A program made the position numbers and the translations under genes. Of a stretch of DNA of 64,000 nucleotides, positions 57,639 to 64,000 are shown piece by piece; the stretch's first letter is position 1; each line of letters begins with the position of its first letter. The DNA is from Alphaproteobacteria bacterium (lineage in GTDB: Bacteria > Pseudomonadota > Alphaproteobacteria > Thalassobaculales > Thalassobaculaceae), in assembly GCA_013203465.1 (NCBI GenBank), contig JABMNR010000043.1, positions 1 through 64,000 of the forward strand, written 5' to 3'. The notes beneath the pieces were generated by a model, which ran no database searches, was not told where the DNA came from, and saw nothing but the letters and a program-made list of their open reading frames with translations.

Positions 57639-58591
57639 CGATGCGACGCGGCGGGCCAGGAGGCGGGCCAGGACGTCGACCTTCGGCGGCCGCGACGCCA
57701 GCCGCGGTCGAGACGTTCTTGGAGATGATGGCCGCCGAGCGCGGCGCCGCCCGCAATACCTTGGACTCCTACCGCCGGGACCTGGCCGACGCCGCTGGTT
57801 GGCTGATGCCGCACGGCGGGCTTGAGACGGCCAACGCCGAAGGATTGCGCGGGTATCTGGCGGCGCTTGAGGCGAACGGGTTGGCTCCGCGTACGGCGGC
57901 GCGCCGGCTGTCCACGCTGCGTCAGTTCTTTCGCTTCCTCTACGCCGACGGCCATCGTAGCGATGATCCGAGTGTCGCGATCGATGCTCCGCGCCGAGGT
58001 CGCCCGCTGCCGAAAATTCTCAGCGAGGCCGAGGTCGACGCTTTGCTGGATGCCGCCCGGTCCCATGACGGTGCCGAGGGCGTGCGGTTGGTTTGCCTGA
58101 TGGAAATTCTCTACGCCACCGGCCTGCGGGTCTCGGAGCTGGTTGGCCTGCCGTTTGCGGCCGTCGCGCGCGATCCTCGGGTACTGATCGTACGGGGCAA
58201 GGGCGGCAAGGAGCGGATGGTGCCGCTGACGGAGGCGGCGATGACGGCCATCAAAGCCTACAAGACGGTGCGTGGCGTCTTCCTGGCGCCCGGGGAAATG
58301 TCGGTGTTTCTGTTTCCCTCACGCTCGGCCGAAGGACATCTGACCCGCCGGCGCTTCGCCCAGATACTCGACGAGGTCGCTATAGAGGCCGGAATCGAAC
58401 CGTCGCGGGTGTCGCCGCACGTGATGCGCCACGCCTTCGCGACCCACCTGCTCGACCATGGCGCCGATCTGCGCAGCGTGCAGCAGATGCTGGGGCATGC
58501 CGATATTTCCACCACTCAGATCTACACGCACGTCTTGGCGGAACGCCTGCGCAGCCTTGTGGAGAATCACCACCCCTTGGCGGAGCGATAG
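57635..58591 (+). CDS. xerD: tyrosine recombinase XerD
   Basis: A 318-residue tyrosine recombinase that, with XerC, resolves chromosome dimers at dif under FtsK control. The core-binding domain (residues 20-110) is followed by the catalytic domain with Arg in YATGLRVSELVGLP, Lys in GKGGKERMVPL, HxxR in PHVMRHAFATHLLDHGADLR, His in LGHADISTTQIYTHV and the Tyr in the same stretch (residues 262-295). GTG 57635 overlaps the upstream stop; ATG 57641 is an alternative. It lies in a housekeeping context upstream of accA, not in a mobile element. Confidence 0.93.
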   Translation: MTMRRGGPGGGPGRRPSAAATPAAVETFLEMMAAERGAARNTLDSYRRDLADAAGWLMPHGGLETANAEGLRGYLAALEANGLAPRTAARRLSTLRQFFRFLYADGHRSDDPSVAIDAPRRGRPLPKILSEAEVDALLDAARSHDGAEGVRLVCLMEILYATGLRVSELVGLPFAAVARDPRVLIVRGKGGKERMVPLTEAAMTAIKAYKTVRGVFLAPGEMSVFLFPSRSAEGHLTRRRFAQILDEVAIEAGIEPSRVSPHVMRHAFATHLLDHGADLRSVQQMLGHADISTTQIYTHVLAERLRSLVENHHPLAER

Positions 58592-58669
58592 CGACACGGT
58601 TGGCGGCTTGAGAGTGGGCGGGTGGCTCTGTATGGTCGCCCCGCCTGAGTAAGCGGGACCGAGGAGCGG

Positions 58670-59623
58670 ATGCGCCATTTCCTGGACTTCGAGAAACCGA
58701 TCGCCGATCTCGAAGGCAAGATCGAAGAGCTAAAGCACCTCTCCACGCAGGGCGATCTCAACATCGCCGATGAGGTCGCTAAGCTGCAAGGCAAGGTTGA
58801 GCGGCAACTCCGCGCGACCTATCAGAAACTCTCTCCATGGCAGAAGGTGCAGGTCGCGCGCCACGCGGATCGGCCGCACGCGCAAGCGGCGATCGACCAT
58901 CTTATTCAGGACTTCCAGCCGATGGCGGGCGACCGAGCCTTCGCCGACGATGCCGCCGTCGTGGGCGGTCTTGGCCGGTTCCATGGCCGCTCGGTCGTGG
59001 TGATCGGCACCGAGAAGGGGGCGACGACCGACGAGCGGGTGCGTCGTAATTTTGGCATGGCGCGGCCCGAGGGTTATCGCAAGGCGCGCCGGTTGATGCA
59101 GCTTGCCGACCGATTCGGCTTGCCGATCCTCACCTTCGTCGATACCGCCGGCGCCTATCCCGGGGTCGATGCCGAGGCGCGTGGTCAAGCCGAGGCGATC
59201 GCTCGGGCGATCGAGACCTGCCTGGCCGTGCGTGTACCGCTGATCGCCGCGATCCTCGGCGAGGGGGGATCCGGCGGCGCCGTGGCGCTGGCGGCCGGTA
59301 ACCGGGTCTTTATGTTTGAGCACGCGATCTATTCGGTGATCTCGCCGGAAGGCTGTGCGTCGATCCTCTGGCGGTCGGCCGAGCATGCGCGCGACGCCGC
59401 CGAGGCATTGCGGATGACCGCTCAGGATCTGGAGAAGCTTGGCGTGATCGACGGTATCATTCCAGAACCACTGGGTGGGGCGCACCGCGAGCCGGTCGCG
59501 GCGCTGGACGCCCTGGGCGCGGTTATAGCGACTGCGCTCGAGGAATTGATCAAGCTCGACGGTGGCCAACTCCGGGCCGAGCGCCGCGACAAGTTCTTGG
59601 CCATGGGCGCGGCCGAGGCGTGA
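58670..59623 (+). CDS. accA: acetyl-CoA carboxylase carboxyltransferase subunit alpha
   Basis: A 317-residue AccA, half of the carboxyltransferase that makes malonyl-CoA for fatty-acid synthesis. The N-terminus FLDFEKPIADLEGKIEELK is family-typical. The central carboxyltransferase part contains FGMARPEGYRKARRLM, FVDTAGAYPGVDAEARGQ and GEGGSGGAVALAAGN. GAGGAG precedes the start. The order xerD-accA is common in alphaproteobacteria. The partner accD is not in the window. Confidence 0.97.
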   Translation: MRHFLDFEKPIADLEGKIEELKHLSTQGDLNIADEVAKLQGKVERQLRATYQKLSPWQKVQVARHADRPHAQAAIDHLIQDFQPMAGDRAFADDAAVVGGLGRFHGRSVVVIGTEKGATTDERVRRNFGMARPEGYRKARRLMQLADRFGLPILTFVDTAGAYPGVDAEARGQAEAIARAIETCLAVRVPLIAAILGEGGSGGAVALAAGNRVFMFEHAIYSVISPEGCASILWRSAEHARDAAEALRMTAQDLEKLGVIDGIIPEPLGGAHREPVAALDALGAVIATALEELIKLDGGQLRAERRDKFLAMGAAEA

Positions 59624-59694
59624 TGCAATCGGGTCCTCGGTACCGCTGAAAACCCACCTGATCCTCTCATAGCGTGGTCGATGACGACACGCTT

Positions 59695-59704
59695 GGAGGA
59701 GGAA
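59695..59704 (+). promoter_or_regulatory. strong ribosome binding site deciding the PAS-protein start
   Basis: GGAGGAGGAA ends six bases before a GTG at 59711. An in-frame ATG at 59681 lies upstream of this site and has none of its own, so the GTG is the more likely start. Confidence 0.7.
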
Positions 59705-59710
59705 CACGCC

Positions 59711-60223
59711 GTGGTTCTGAGCATTGATGATTGGGCGGATCGCTGGCGGTCGCCGGCATCGATTTGCTGGCTCGATCGGTTGCACGCCTATTGGGACGAA
59801 CAGCGGGCCGAGGCGGCCATGCCGGATGCCGATGAGTTGTTTCTGGCCGATCTGGTCGAGATCATGCCGTATCTCACGCTGGGCTATCGCGATGACTGGC
59901 GCGATGCCTTCCGGATCGAATTCGCCGGGCAGGCGGTAACGGCGCTTCTTGGAACCGAGTTGGTCGACCGGTACCCCGAGGAGACCGACTCCGACGATGC
60001 CTTGGTCTGGCTGGGAGACGGTTACGCCAGCGTCCGGGTACTGGGTGCTCCCGGTACATCGCGGTCACGCAACGGCGCGTTGGTCGCGCTCCATTTGCCC
60101 TATGTACAGGTGGACGGCCACGTTGGCCTAATTCTCAGCGGCGTTGCACTTTGGCCATACCTCACCCATTCGAACGGGAACCATCCGGTCAGGCCGGAGC
60201 GATCTCGACCCGCACGTCGTTGA
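59711..60223 (+). CDS. PAS-like domain protein
   Basis: A 170-residue protein whose layout matches the single-domain PAS proteins (PAS_5 type) common in Rhodospirillales. Typical parts are LDRLHAYWDEQR at the front, the segment PDADELFLADLVEIMPYL, the strand DAFRIEFAGQAVTALLGTELVDR and a second strand pair ending GLILSGVALWPY. No output domain is attached, so it may bind a small ligand or act through a partner. The last 35 bp overlap the end of the molybdopterin oxidoreductase on the opposite strand. Confidence 0.72.
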   Translation: MVLSIDDWADRWRSPASICWLDRLHAYWDEQRAEAAMPDADELFLADLVEIMPYLTLGYRDDWRDAFRIEFAGQAVTALLGTELVDRYPEETDSDDALVWLGDGYASVRVLGAPGTSRSRNGALVALHLPYVQVDGHVGLILSGVALWPYLTHSNGNHPVRPERSRPARR

Positions 60224-62264
60224 AGCAGGCACCCTCGCACAAATCGGCCTTATCGTTCGGGATCAGAGCGTTGACCGTCAGGCCGGTATCGCTGGTCCGC
60301 GCCCAGGCGCCTTTGGGAGAATATAAACAGCCCGGCCGCACCGCGTCGGTGATGTGGACGCGCAACCGAACTTCGCCAAGGCCGTTGAACACCCGCGCCT
60401 CGGCGCCGTCGACAAGGTCACGGGTGGCGGCATCCTCCGGGTGGATTTCGACCACGGGCTGGCCGTCAGACGCCGGGTCGCCGCCGAAGGTGGCGTTGGT
60501 TCGGTCGGCCGAAGACGGGGTGATGAGGGCGAGTGGGTAGGCGCTGTCCAGCGGGCGGTGCTCCGGCACTCCAAAGCCACGCGCCTCGGCCATCCAGTCC
60601 GACCACAGCTCGGCCTTGCCGCTGGAGGTTTCCGGGAACACCGTCCTGAACGGAATGATGTCCGAGCGGCCGTCCTTGGCGGTCATGTTCAACGCCTTGT
60701 CCAACGGCAAGGCGCTCGGACGCACGCCGCCAAGCCGGGCGTCGTCCGGGTCGACCGCGTCGTCTATCAACTCGGCGTCCGATGCCCTAAAGCACGGCTC
60801 GTCGAAACCGAAGCGAGCGGCCAAGCGGCGGAAGATCTCGGTGTTCGGCAGCGCTTCGCCCACCGGCGGGATCACCGCCTCGGCCCGCTGCAGGAACGTC
60901 GTGCCATAGGCCGGAAACAGATCGTCGTGCTCGAAATGGCTGCAGGCCGGCAGGATGACGTCGGCATAGGCCATGCTGTCGGTCATCTGCACCTCGCAAC
61001 CGACCGTGAACAGCTCCGGATGCGAGAGCGCGCGGTGCACCCGGGCCTGCTCGGGGTGGGTGGCGACCGGGTTGTGGTTGTAGATGAACAGCCCGCGCAC
61101 CGGCGGCGCCCAAGGATGATCCGGGTCCTCGTCGAGGATCGCCGACGGCACGTCTAGGATGTTCACGGTCCGCGTGCCCGCCGGCGCCAAATCCGGGCGC
61201 TGTAGCTTGGTCATGGTCTTGGGCACGGCGGCGCCGACTTTGGCGATTGCCCCGCCACCGCGGACGCCCCATTTCCCGGCCAGCACCGGCAGAGCGAGAG
61301 CGGCGCGCACGCTGTTCCCGCCGTTGCGGCTGCGTTCCATCCCGTTGCCGAGCGCGATCAGCGCCGGTGACGCCTCGGCGTACCAGCGGGCCAGCATCCG
61401 GATGTCCTCGGCCGGCACGCCACAGACCTCGGCCGCCCGATCTATCGGCCACCGCCGTGCGGCATCCAGGAACGCCTCGGCGCCGACCGCCCACTGCTCG
61501 ATGAACGCCTGATCGCAGGCACCGATCGCCTCCAGCTCGGCAGCCACGGCGTAGGCCAACGCCACATCGGTGCCCGGCCGTATCGCCAGATGCAGATCGG
61601 CCTGTTCCGCCGCTTTAATGCGCTTGGGGTCGATCACCACGATGCGCGCGCCCTTGGCTTTGGCGCGGTTGATGATCCGAATGAAATGCAGGTTCGAGAC
61701 CGTGACGTTGTTCGACCAGACGATGATCAATTCGGCATCCTCGCCCTGTTCCGGCGGGGTTCCGGGCATGGTGCCATAGACCGACGCCGTGGCCTCGCCC
61801 TTCACGCCACCGCAGAACGGTGGGCGATCCAGTTTCGAGGCGCCCAGCTTGTGGAAGAACCGCAAATCCATCGAGCCCATGGCGAGCATGCCGTGCGGGC
61901 CGGCGTAGTTGAACGGGGTGACGGCTTCCGGGCCGAACCGCTCGATCACCGCGCTTAGGCCGGCATGTACCCGGTCCAACGCCTCGTCCCAGGAAATGCG
62001 TTCGAACCGGGTTTCACCATCCGCTCCACCCTTGGGCCCCACGCGCAACAGTGGATGGGTGAGGCGCCGGGGGCCGTGCACGAAAGCCGGGTAGTAACGG
62101 GCCACTTTGTTGCAGACGACGGATTCGGTGATCGGATTGGCATCGGAGCCGCGTACCGCGGTTACCCGCCCGTCCTCGACCGTGACGGCAAGCGAACAGG
62201 TATCCGGGCAGTCGAGCGGGCAGACACTGGGCCGCGTCGCGGCGATGGATTGTCCGTCGGGCAT
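60189..62264 (-). CDS. molybdopterin-dependent oxidoreductase (DMSO reductase superfamily)
   Basis: A 691-residue Mo/W-bis-MGD enzyme. The N-terminal 4Fe-4S site is CPLDCPDTCSL followed after 27 residues by VVCNK. The MGD-binding and active-site domains follow, with PPFCGGVKGEA near residue 150 and IIVWSNNVTVSN near 180. The C-terminal MopB domain has RVFNGLGEVRLRVHI. There is no Tat signal at the N-terminus (MPDGQSIAATRPSVCP), so it is probably cytoplasmic. The substrate is unknown, and no accessory subunit is adjacent. Confidence 0.92.
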   Translation of the reverse strand: MPDGQSIAATRPSVCPLDCPDTCSLAVTVEDGRVTAVRGSDANPITESVVCNKVARYYPAFVHGPRRLTHPLLRVGPKGGADGETRFERISWDEALDRVHAGLSAVIERFGPEAVTPFNYAGPHGMLAMGSMDLRFFHKLGASKLDRPPFCGGVKGEATASVYGTMPGTPPEQGEDAELIIVWSNNVTVSNLHFIRIINRAKAKGARIVVIDPKRIKAAEQADLHLAIRPGTDVALAYAVAAELEAIGACDQAFIEQWAVGAEAFLDAARRWPIDRAAEVCGVPAEDIRMLARWYAEASPALIALGNGMERSRNGGNSVRAALALPVLAGKWGVRGGGAIAKVGAAVPKTMTKLQRPDLAPAGTRTVNILDVPSAILDEDPDHPWAPPVRGLFIYNHNPVATHPEQARVHRALSHPELFTVGCEVQMTDSMAYADVILPACSHFEHDDLFPAYGTTFLQRAEAVIPPVGEALPNTEIFRRLAARFGFDEPCFRASDAELIDDAVDPDDARLGGVRPSALPLDKALNMTAKDGRSDIIPFRTVFPETSSGKAELWSDWMAEARGFGVPEHRPLDSAYPLALITPSSADRTNATFGGDPASDGQPVVEIHPEDAATRDLVDGAEARVFNGLGEVRLRVHITDAVRPGCLYSPKGAWARTSDTGLTVNALIPNDKADLCEGACFNDVRVEIAPA

Positions 62265-62420
62265 TGGGGATCCTCCAACTTAATGGAAGAAGTATGCGTG
62301 TGGTTTGACCCGCTCGATAGGTCCATGATGACGAGACTGGTGTGGCCAAGTGGCGCCGTTTAGGCTCCTCACGGCAAGGTGACTGGCGCCGGGCGCCGGG
62401 ACGCTTAGGTTTGGAGCGCG

Positions 62421-63197
62421 ATGGCACTGATGGACGATAAGGACGGCGTGACCGGGACGGGCGCCAAACCCCACAACATGGCGGGAGCGGCGCGCGGGAT
62501 GCGACTCTGCCGGTGGATACCGCTGGGCGTGCTGGTGGTTGGCCTGATTGCCTTCTTCGTGTTCGATCTTGGCCGGTTTTTATCTTTCGAGACGCTGCAG
62601 CTGCAGCGCGACACATTGCAAAGCTGGGTCGCGGAGCATCCGTTCGCCGCACGTCTTAGCTATGCCGCCATATACGCGCATGCCATTGCCTTCTCCCTGC
62701 CGATCGGCTTGTTGCTGACGATCACCGGTGGGTTTCTGTTCGGATTGGTCGAGGGCACGGTGTTGACCTTGGTCGCCGCGACCGTCGGCGCGGTGGCTGT
62801 GTTCTTGGCCGCGCGCACGGCGTTGGGCGCAAGCTTGCGAGCCCGGGCGGGGCCTTTCGTGGCTCGTCTGGAAGCCGGTTTCAAGCAGGACGCGCTGAGC
62901 TACCTGCTGGTGCTTCGGTTGGTGCCGCTGTTCCCGTTCTGGCTGGTGAACATCGTGCCGGCGCTGCTTGGTGTGCCGGTTCGAGTGTACGCGATAGCCA
63001 CGTTCCTTGGGATCATTCCCGGAACTGTCGTCTTCATCTCCGTGGGCAACGGGCTCGATCATTTGGTCGAGGGCGAGGGTGTGCCGGGCCTTGAGGTGTT
63101 CCTGGAGCCGGGGGTGTTGTTGCCGATCGTCGGGCTTGTCGTGCTGTCGCTGATCCCGATCATCTACAAGCGGTGGAAGTCCAGCCGCGTGGGTTGA
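62421..63197 (+). CDS. TVP38/TMEM64 (DedA-like) membrane protein
   Basis: A 258-residue integral membrane protein of the TVP38/TMEM64 family within the VTT/DedA superfamily, proteins linked to lipid scrambling or transport. The signature GGFLFGLVEGTVLTLVAATVGAVAVFLAAR (residues 104-133) and the re-entrant loop LVLRLVPLFPFWLVNIVPALLGVP (172-195) are clear. It has about six helices. A GGAG site precedes the start. A flavoprotein disulphide reductase follows 100 bp downstream on the same strand, a pairing seen in other bacteria. Confidence 0.93.
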   Translation: MALMDDKDGVTGTGAKPHNMAGAARGMRLCRWIPLGVLVVGLIAFFVFDLGRFLSFETLQLQRDTLQSWVAEHPFAARLSYAAIYAHAIAFSLPIGLLLTITGGFLFGLVEGTVLTLVAATVGAVAVFLAARTALGASLRARAGPFVARLEAGFKQDALSYLLVLRLVPLFPFWLVNIVPALLGVPVRVYAIATFLGIIPGTVVFISVGNGLDHLVEGEGVPGLEVFLEPGVLLPIVGLVVLSLIPIIYKRWKSSRVG

Positions 63198-63297
63198 GTG
63201 CGTCAGGCCGGGCACACCGTCTGGATCATGGCCGTCTTTCCTTATATCAACTGTTTGCGATTGCCTGTCGGGGTCCCCGGGAAGGATGACTGCGATC

Positions 63298-64000
63298 ATG
63301 ATCGACACGATCGATGCCGATGTCTGCGTGATCGGCGCCGGAGCGGGCGGCCTGTCGGTTGCGGCGGGCGCCTCGCAAATGGGCGCCTCGGTGGTTTTAT
63401 TCGAGAAAGGCGTGATGGGGGGCGATTGCCTCAACGTCGGCTGTGTGCCGTCCAAAGCCTTGCTGGCCGCCGCCCATGCCGCCCATTCGGCCAAGCATGC
63501 CGATCGTTTCGGTCTGTCGGCCCAGCTCGATCCGGTCGAGTGGCCACGAGTGCGGGCGCATGTGAAGGATGTGATCGCCGCCATCGAGCCCATGGATTCG
63601 GTCGCGCGCTACGAGGGGTTCGGCGTCCGGGTCATCCAGGCCGAGGCCCGGTTCACCGGTCCGCGCGAGGTGACGGGCGGCGATGTCCGGATCCGCGCCA
63701 AATGGATCGTGCTCGCCACTGGCTCGACCCCGGCGATTCCGCCGATCCCTGGTCTCAACACCGTGCCGTATCTCACGAACGAGACGATCTTCGATCTCGA
63801 TACCCGGCCGGAGCATCTGCTGGTGCTTGGCGGTGGGCCGATCGGCTGCGAGTTGGCGCAGGCGCACGCTCGGCTCGGTTGTCAAGTGACGCTGGTCGAG
63901 GCGGCGCGCCTGCTTGGCGCCGACGACCCCGAGGCCGCCGAGATCGTGCGCCACGCGTTGGAGCGCGACGGCGTGACAGTGCTGACCGGCGCCACTGCTA
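63298..64000 (+). CDS. FAD-dependent pyridine nucleotide-disulphide oxidoreductase, 3' end beyond window
   Basis: The first 234 residues of a class I flavoprotein disulphide reductase related to dihydrolipoyl dehydrogenase and mercuric reductase. The FAD-binding VIGAGAGGLSVAAGA is near the N-terminus, and the redox-active pair is GGDCLNVGCVPSKALL near residues 40-55. The second Rossmann motif LVLGGGPIGCELAQAHARLG is for NAD(P). The start is set at ATG 63298 because GGAAGGA lies about 11 bases before it; ATG 63286 in the same frame falls on the ribosome site. The C-terminal dimer domain is beyond the edge. Confidence 0.92.
   Translation, partial: MIDTIDADVCVIGAGAGGLSVAAGASQMGASVVLFEKGVMGGDCLNVGCVPSKALLAAAHAAHSAKHADRFGLSAQLDPVEWPRVRAHVKDVIAAIEPMDSVARYEGFGVRVIQAEARFTGPREVTGGDVRIRAKWIVLATGSTPAIPPIPGLNTVPYLTNETIFDLDTRPEHLLVLGGGPIGCELAQAHARLGCQVTLVEAARLLGADDPEAAEIVRHALERDGVTVLTGATA

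Noticed and set aside
57635-58591. The tyrosine recombinase as the integrase of a mobile element
   Set aside because: It has XerD motifs, lies between housekeeping genes, and has no flanking tRNA, attachment repeats or cargo genes.

Overview
The window is a high-GC, gene-dense stretch of chromosome with about 64 protein genes, no rRNA or tRNA gene that I can see, and no phage, transposon or CRISPR array. It looks like an alphaproteobacterium of Rhodospirillales type. The reasons are a proton-translocating transhydrogenase with a split alpha subunit, a GapR/DUF2312 chromatin protein, DUF1244 and DUF2889 proteins, a BolA / J-domain / CobS / CobT block, an aroK-aroB-hlyC block divergent from xerD-accA, and a parvulin-argJ-mutT block near secA. 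The species cannot be named from this sequence alone.

Layout, left to right. 1-13.1 kb: pntAA-pntAB-pntB (pntB runs off the left edge), a lipoprotein, an RlmI-type rRNA methyltransferase, a secreted protein overlapping a PaaG-like crotonase, a DUF599 membrane protein, a 16-bp tandem repeat, an ABC1/UbiB kinase, a divergent lysE/arsR pair with an operator-like palindrome, a GlcD-type FAD oxidase, a SIMPL protein and a UDP-glucuronate epimerase. 13.4-23.5 kb: a fused indolepyruvate:ferredoxin oxidoreductase, gapR, small conserved proteins, an N-formylglutamate amidohydrolase / DUF1028 pair, a glycosyltransferase, an MHS transporter, an alpha/beta hydrolase and a Bfd ferredoxin. 23.5-29.7 kb: an MFS / DUF1028 pair, a ketopantoate-reductase-like gene, a tightly packed HpaB-like monooxygenase / RidA / cupin operon and an SDR. 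29.7-37.9 kb: cobQ, mutT, argJ, a parvulin foldase, an unknown gene and secA. 37.9-47.1 kb: a more variable region with a DapA-like lyase, a broken FAD oxidase, a histidine kinase with a shifted C-terminus, a transporter / AraC / amidohydrolase / NIPSNAP group and a 5'-nucleotidase. 47.2-64 kb: mainly core genes: cobT, cobS, the J-domain gene, bolA, an RHH protein, DUF2889, hlyC/corC, aroB, aroK, a tiny membrane protein, a large secreted protein, xerD, accA, a PAS protein, a molybdopterin oxidoreductase, and TVP38 followed by a flavoprotein cut by the right edge.

Much of the window is household metabolism: NADPH supply, shikimate, arginine, fatty-acid and cobalamin synthesis, and protein export. 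Between these blocks sit small catabolic or transport units of unknown substrate. The most unusual observations are: an oxidase gene interrupted by a 66-bp in-frame insertion (a 35-bp direct repeat plus 31 bp of filler) that brings a stop codon; a nearby histidine kinase whose last ATP-binding box is in another frame; two DUF1028 proteins in separate overlapping gene pairs 5 kb apart; the HpaB/RidA/cupin operon without a visible flavin reductase; a DapA-like enzyme lacking the usual catalytic tyrosine; and a 45-residue membrane protein overlapping a 625-residue secreted protein of unknown function. I found no clear evidence of a wholly new defence or mobile system.
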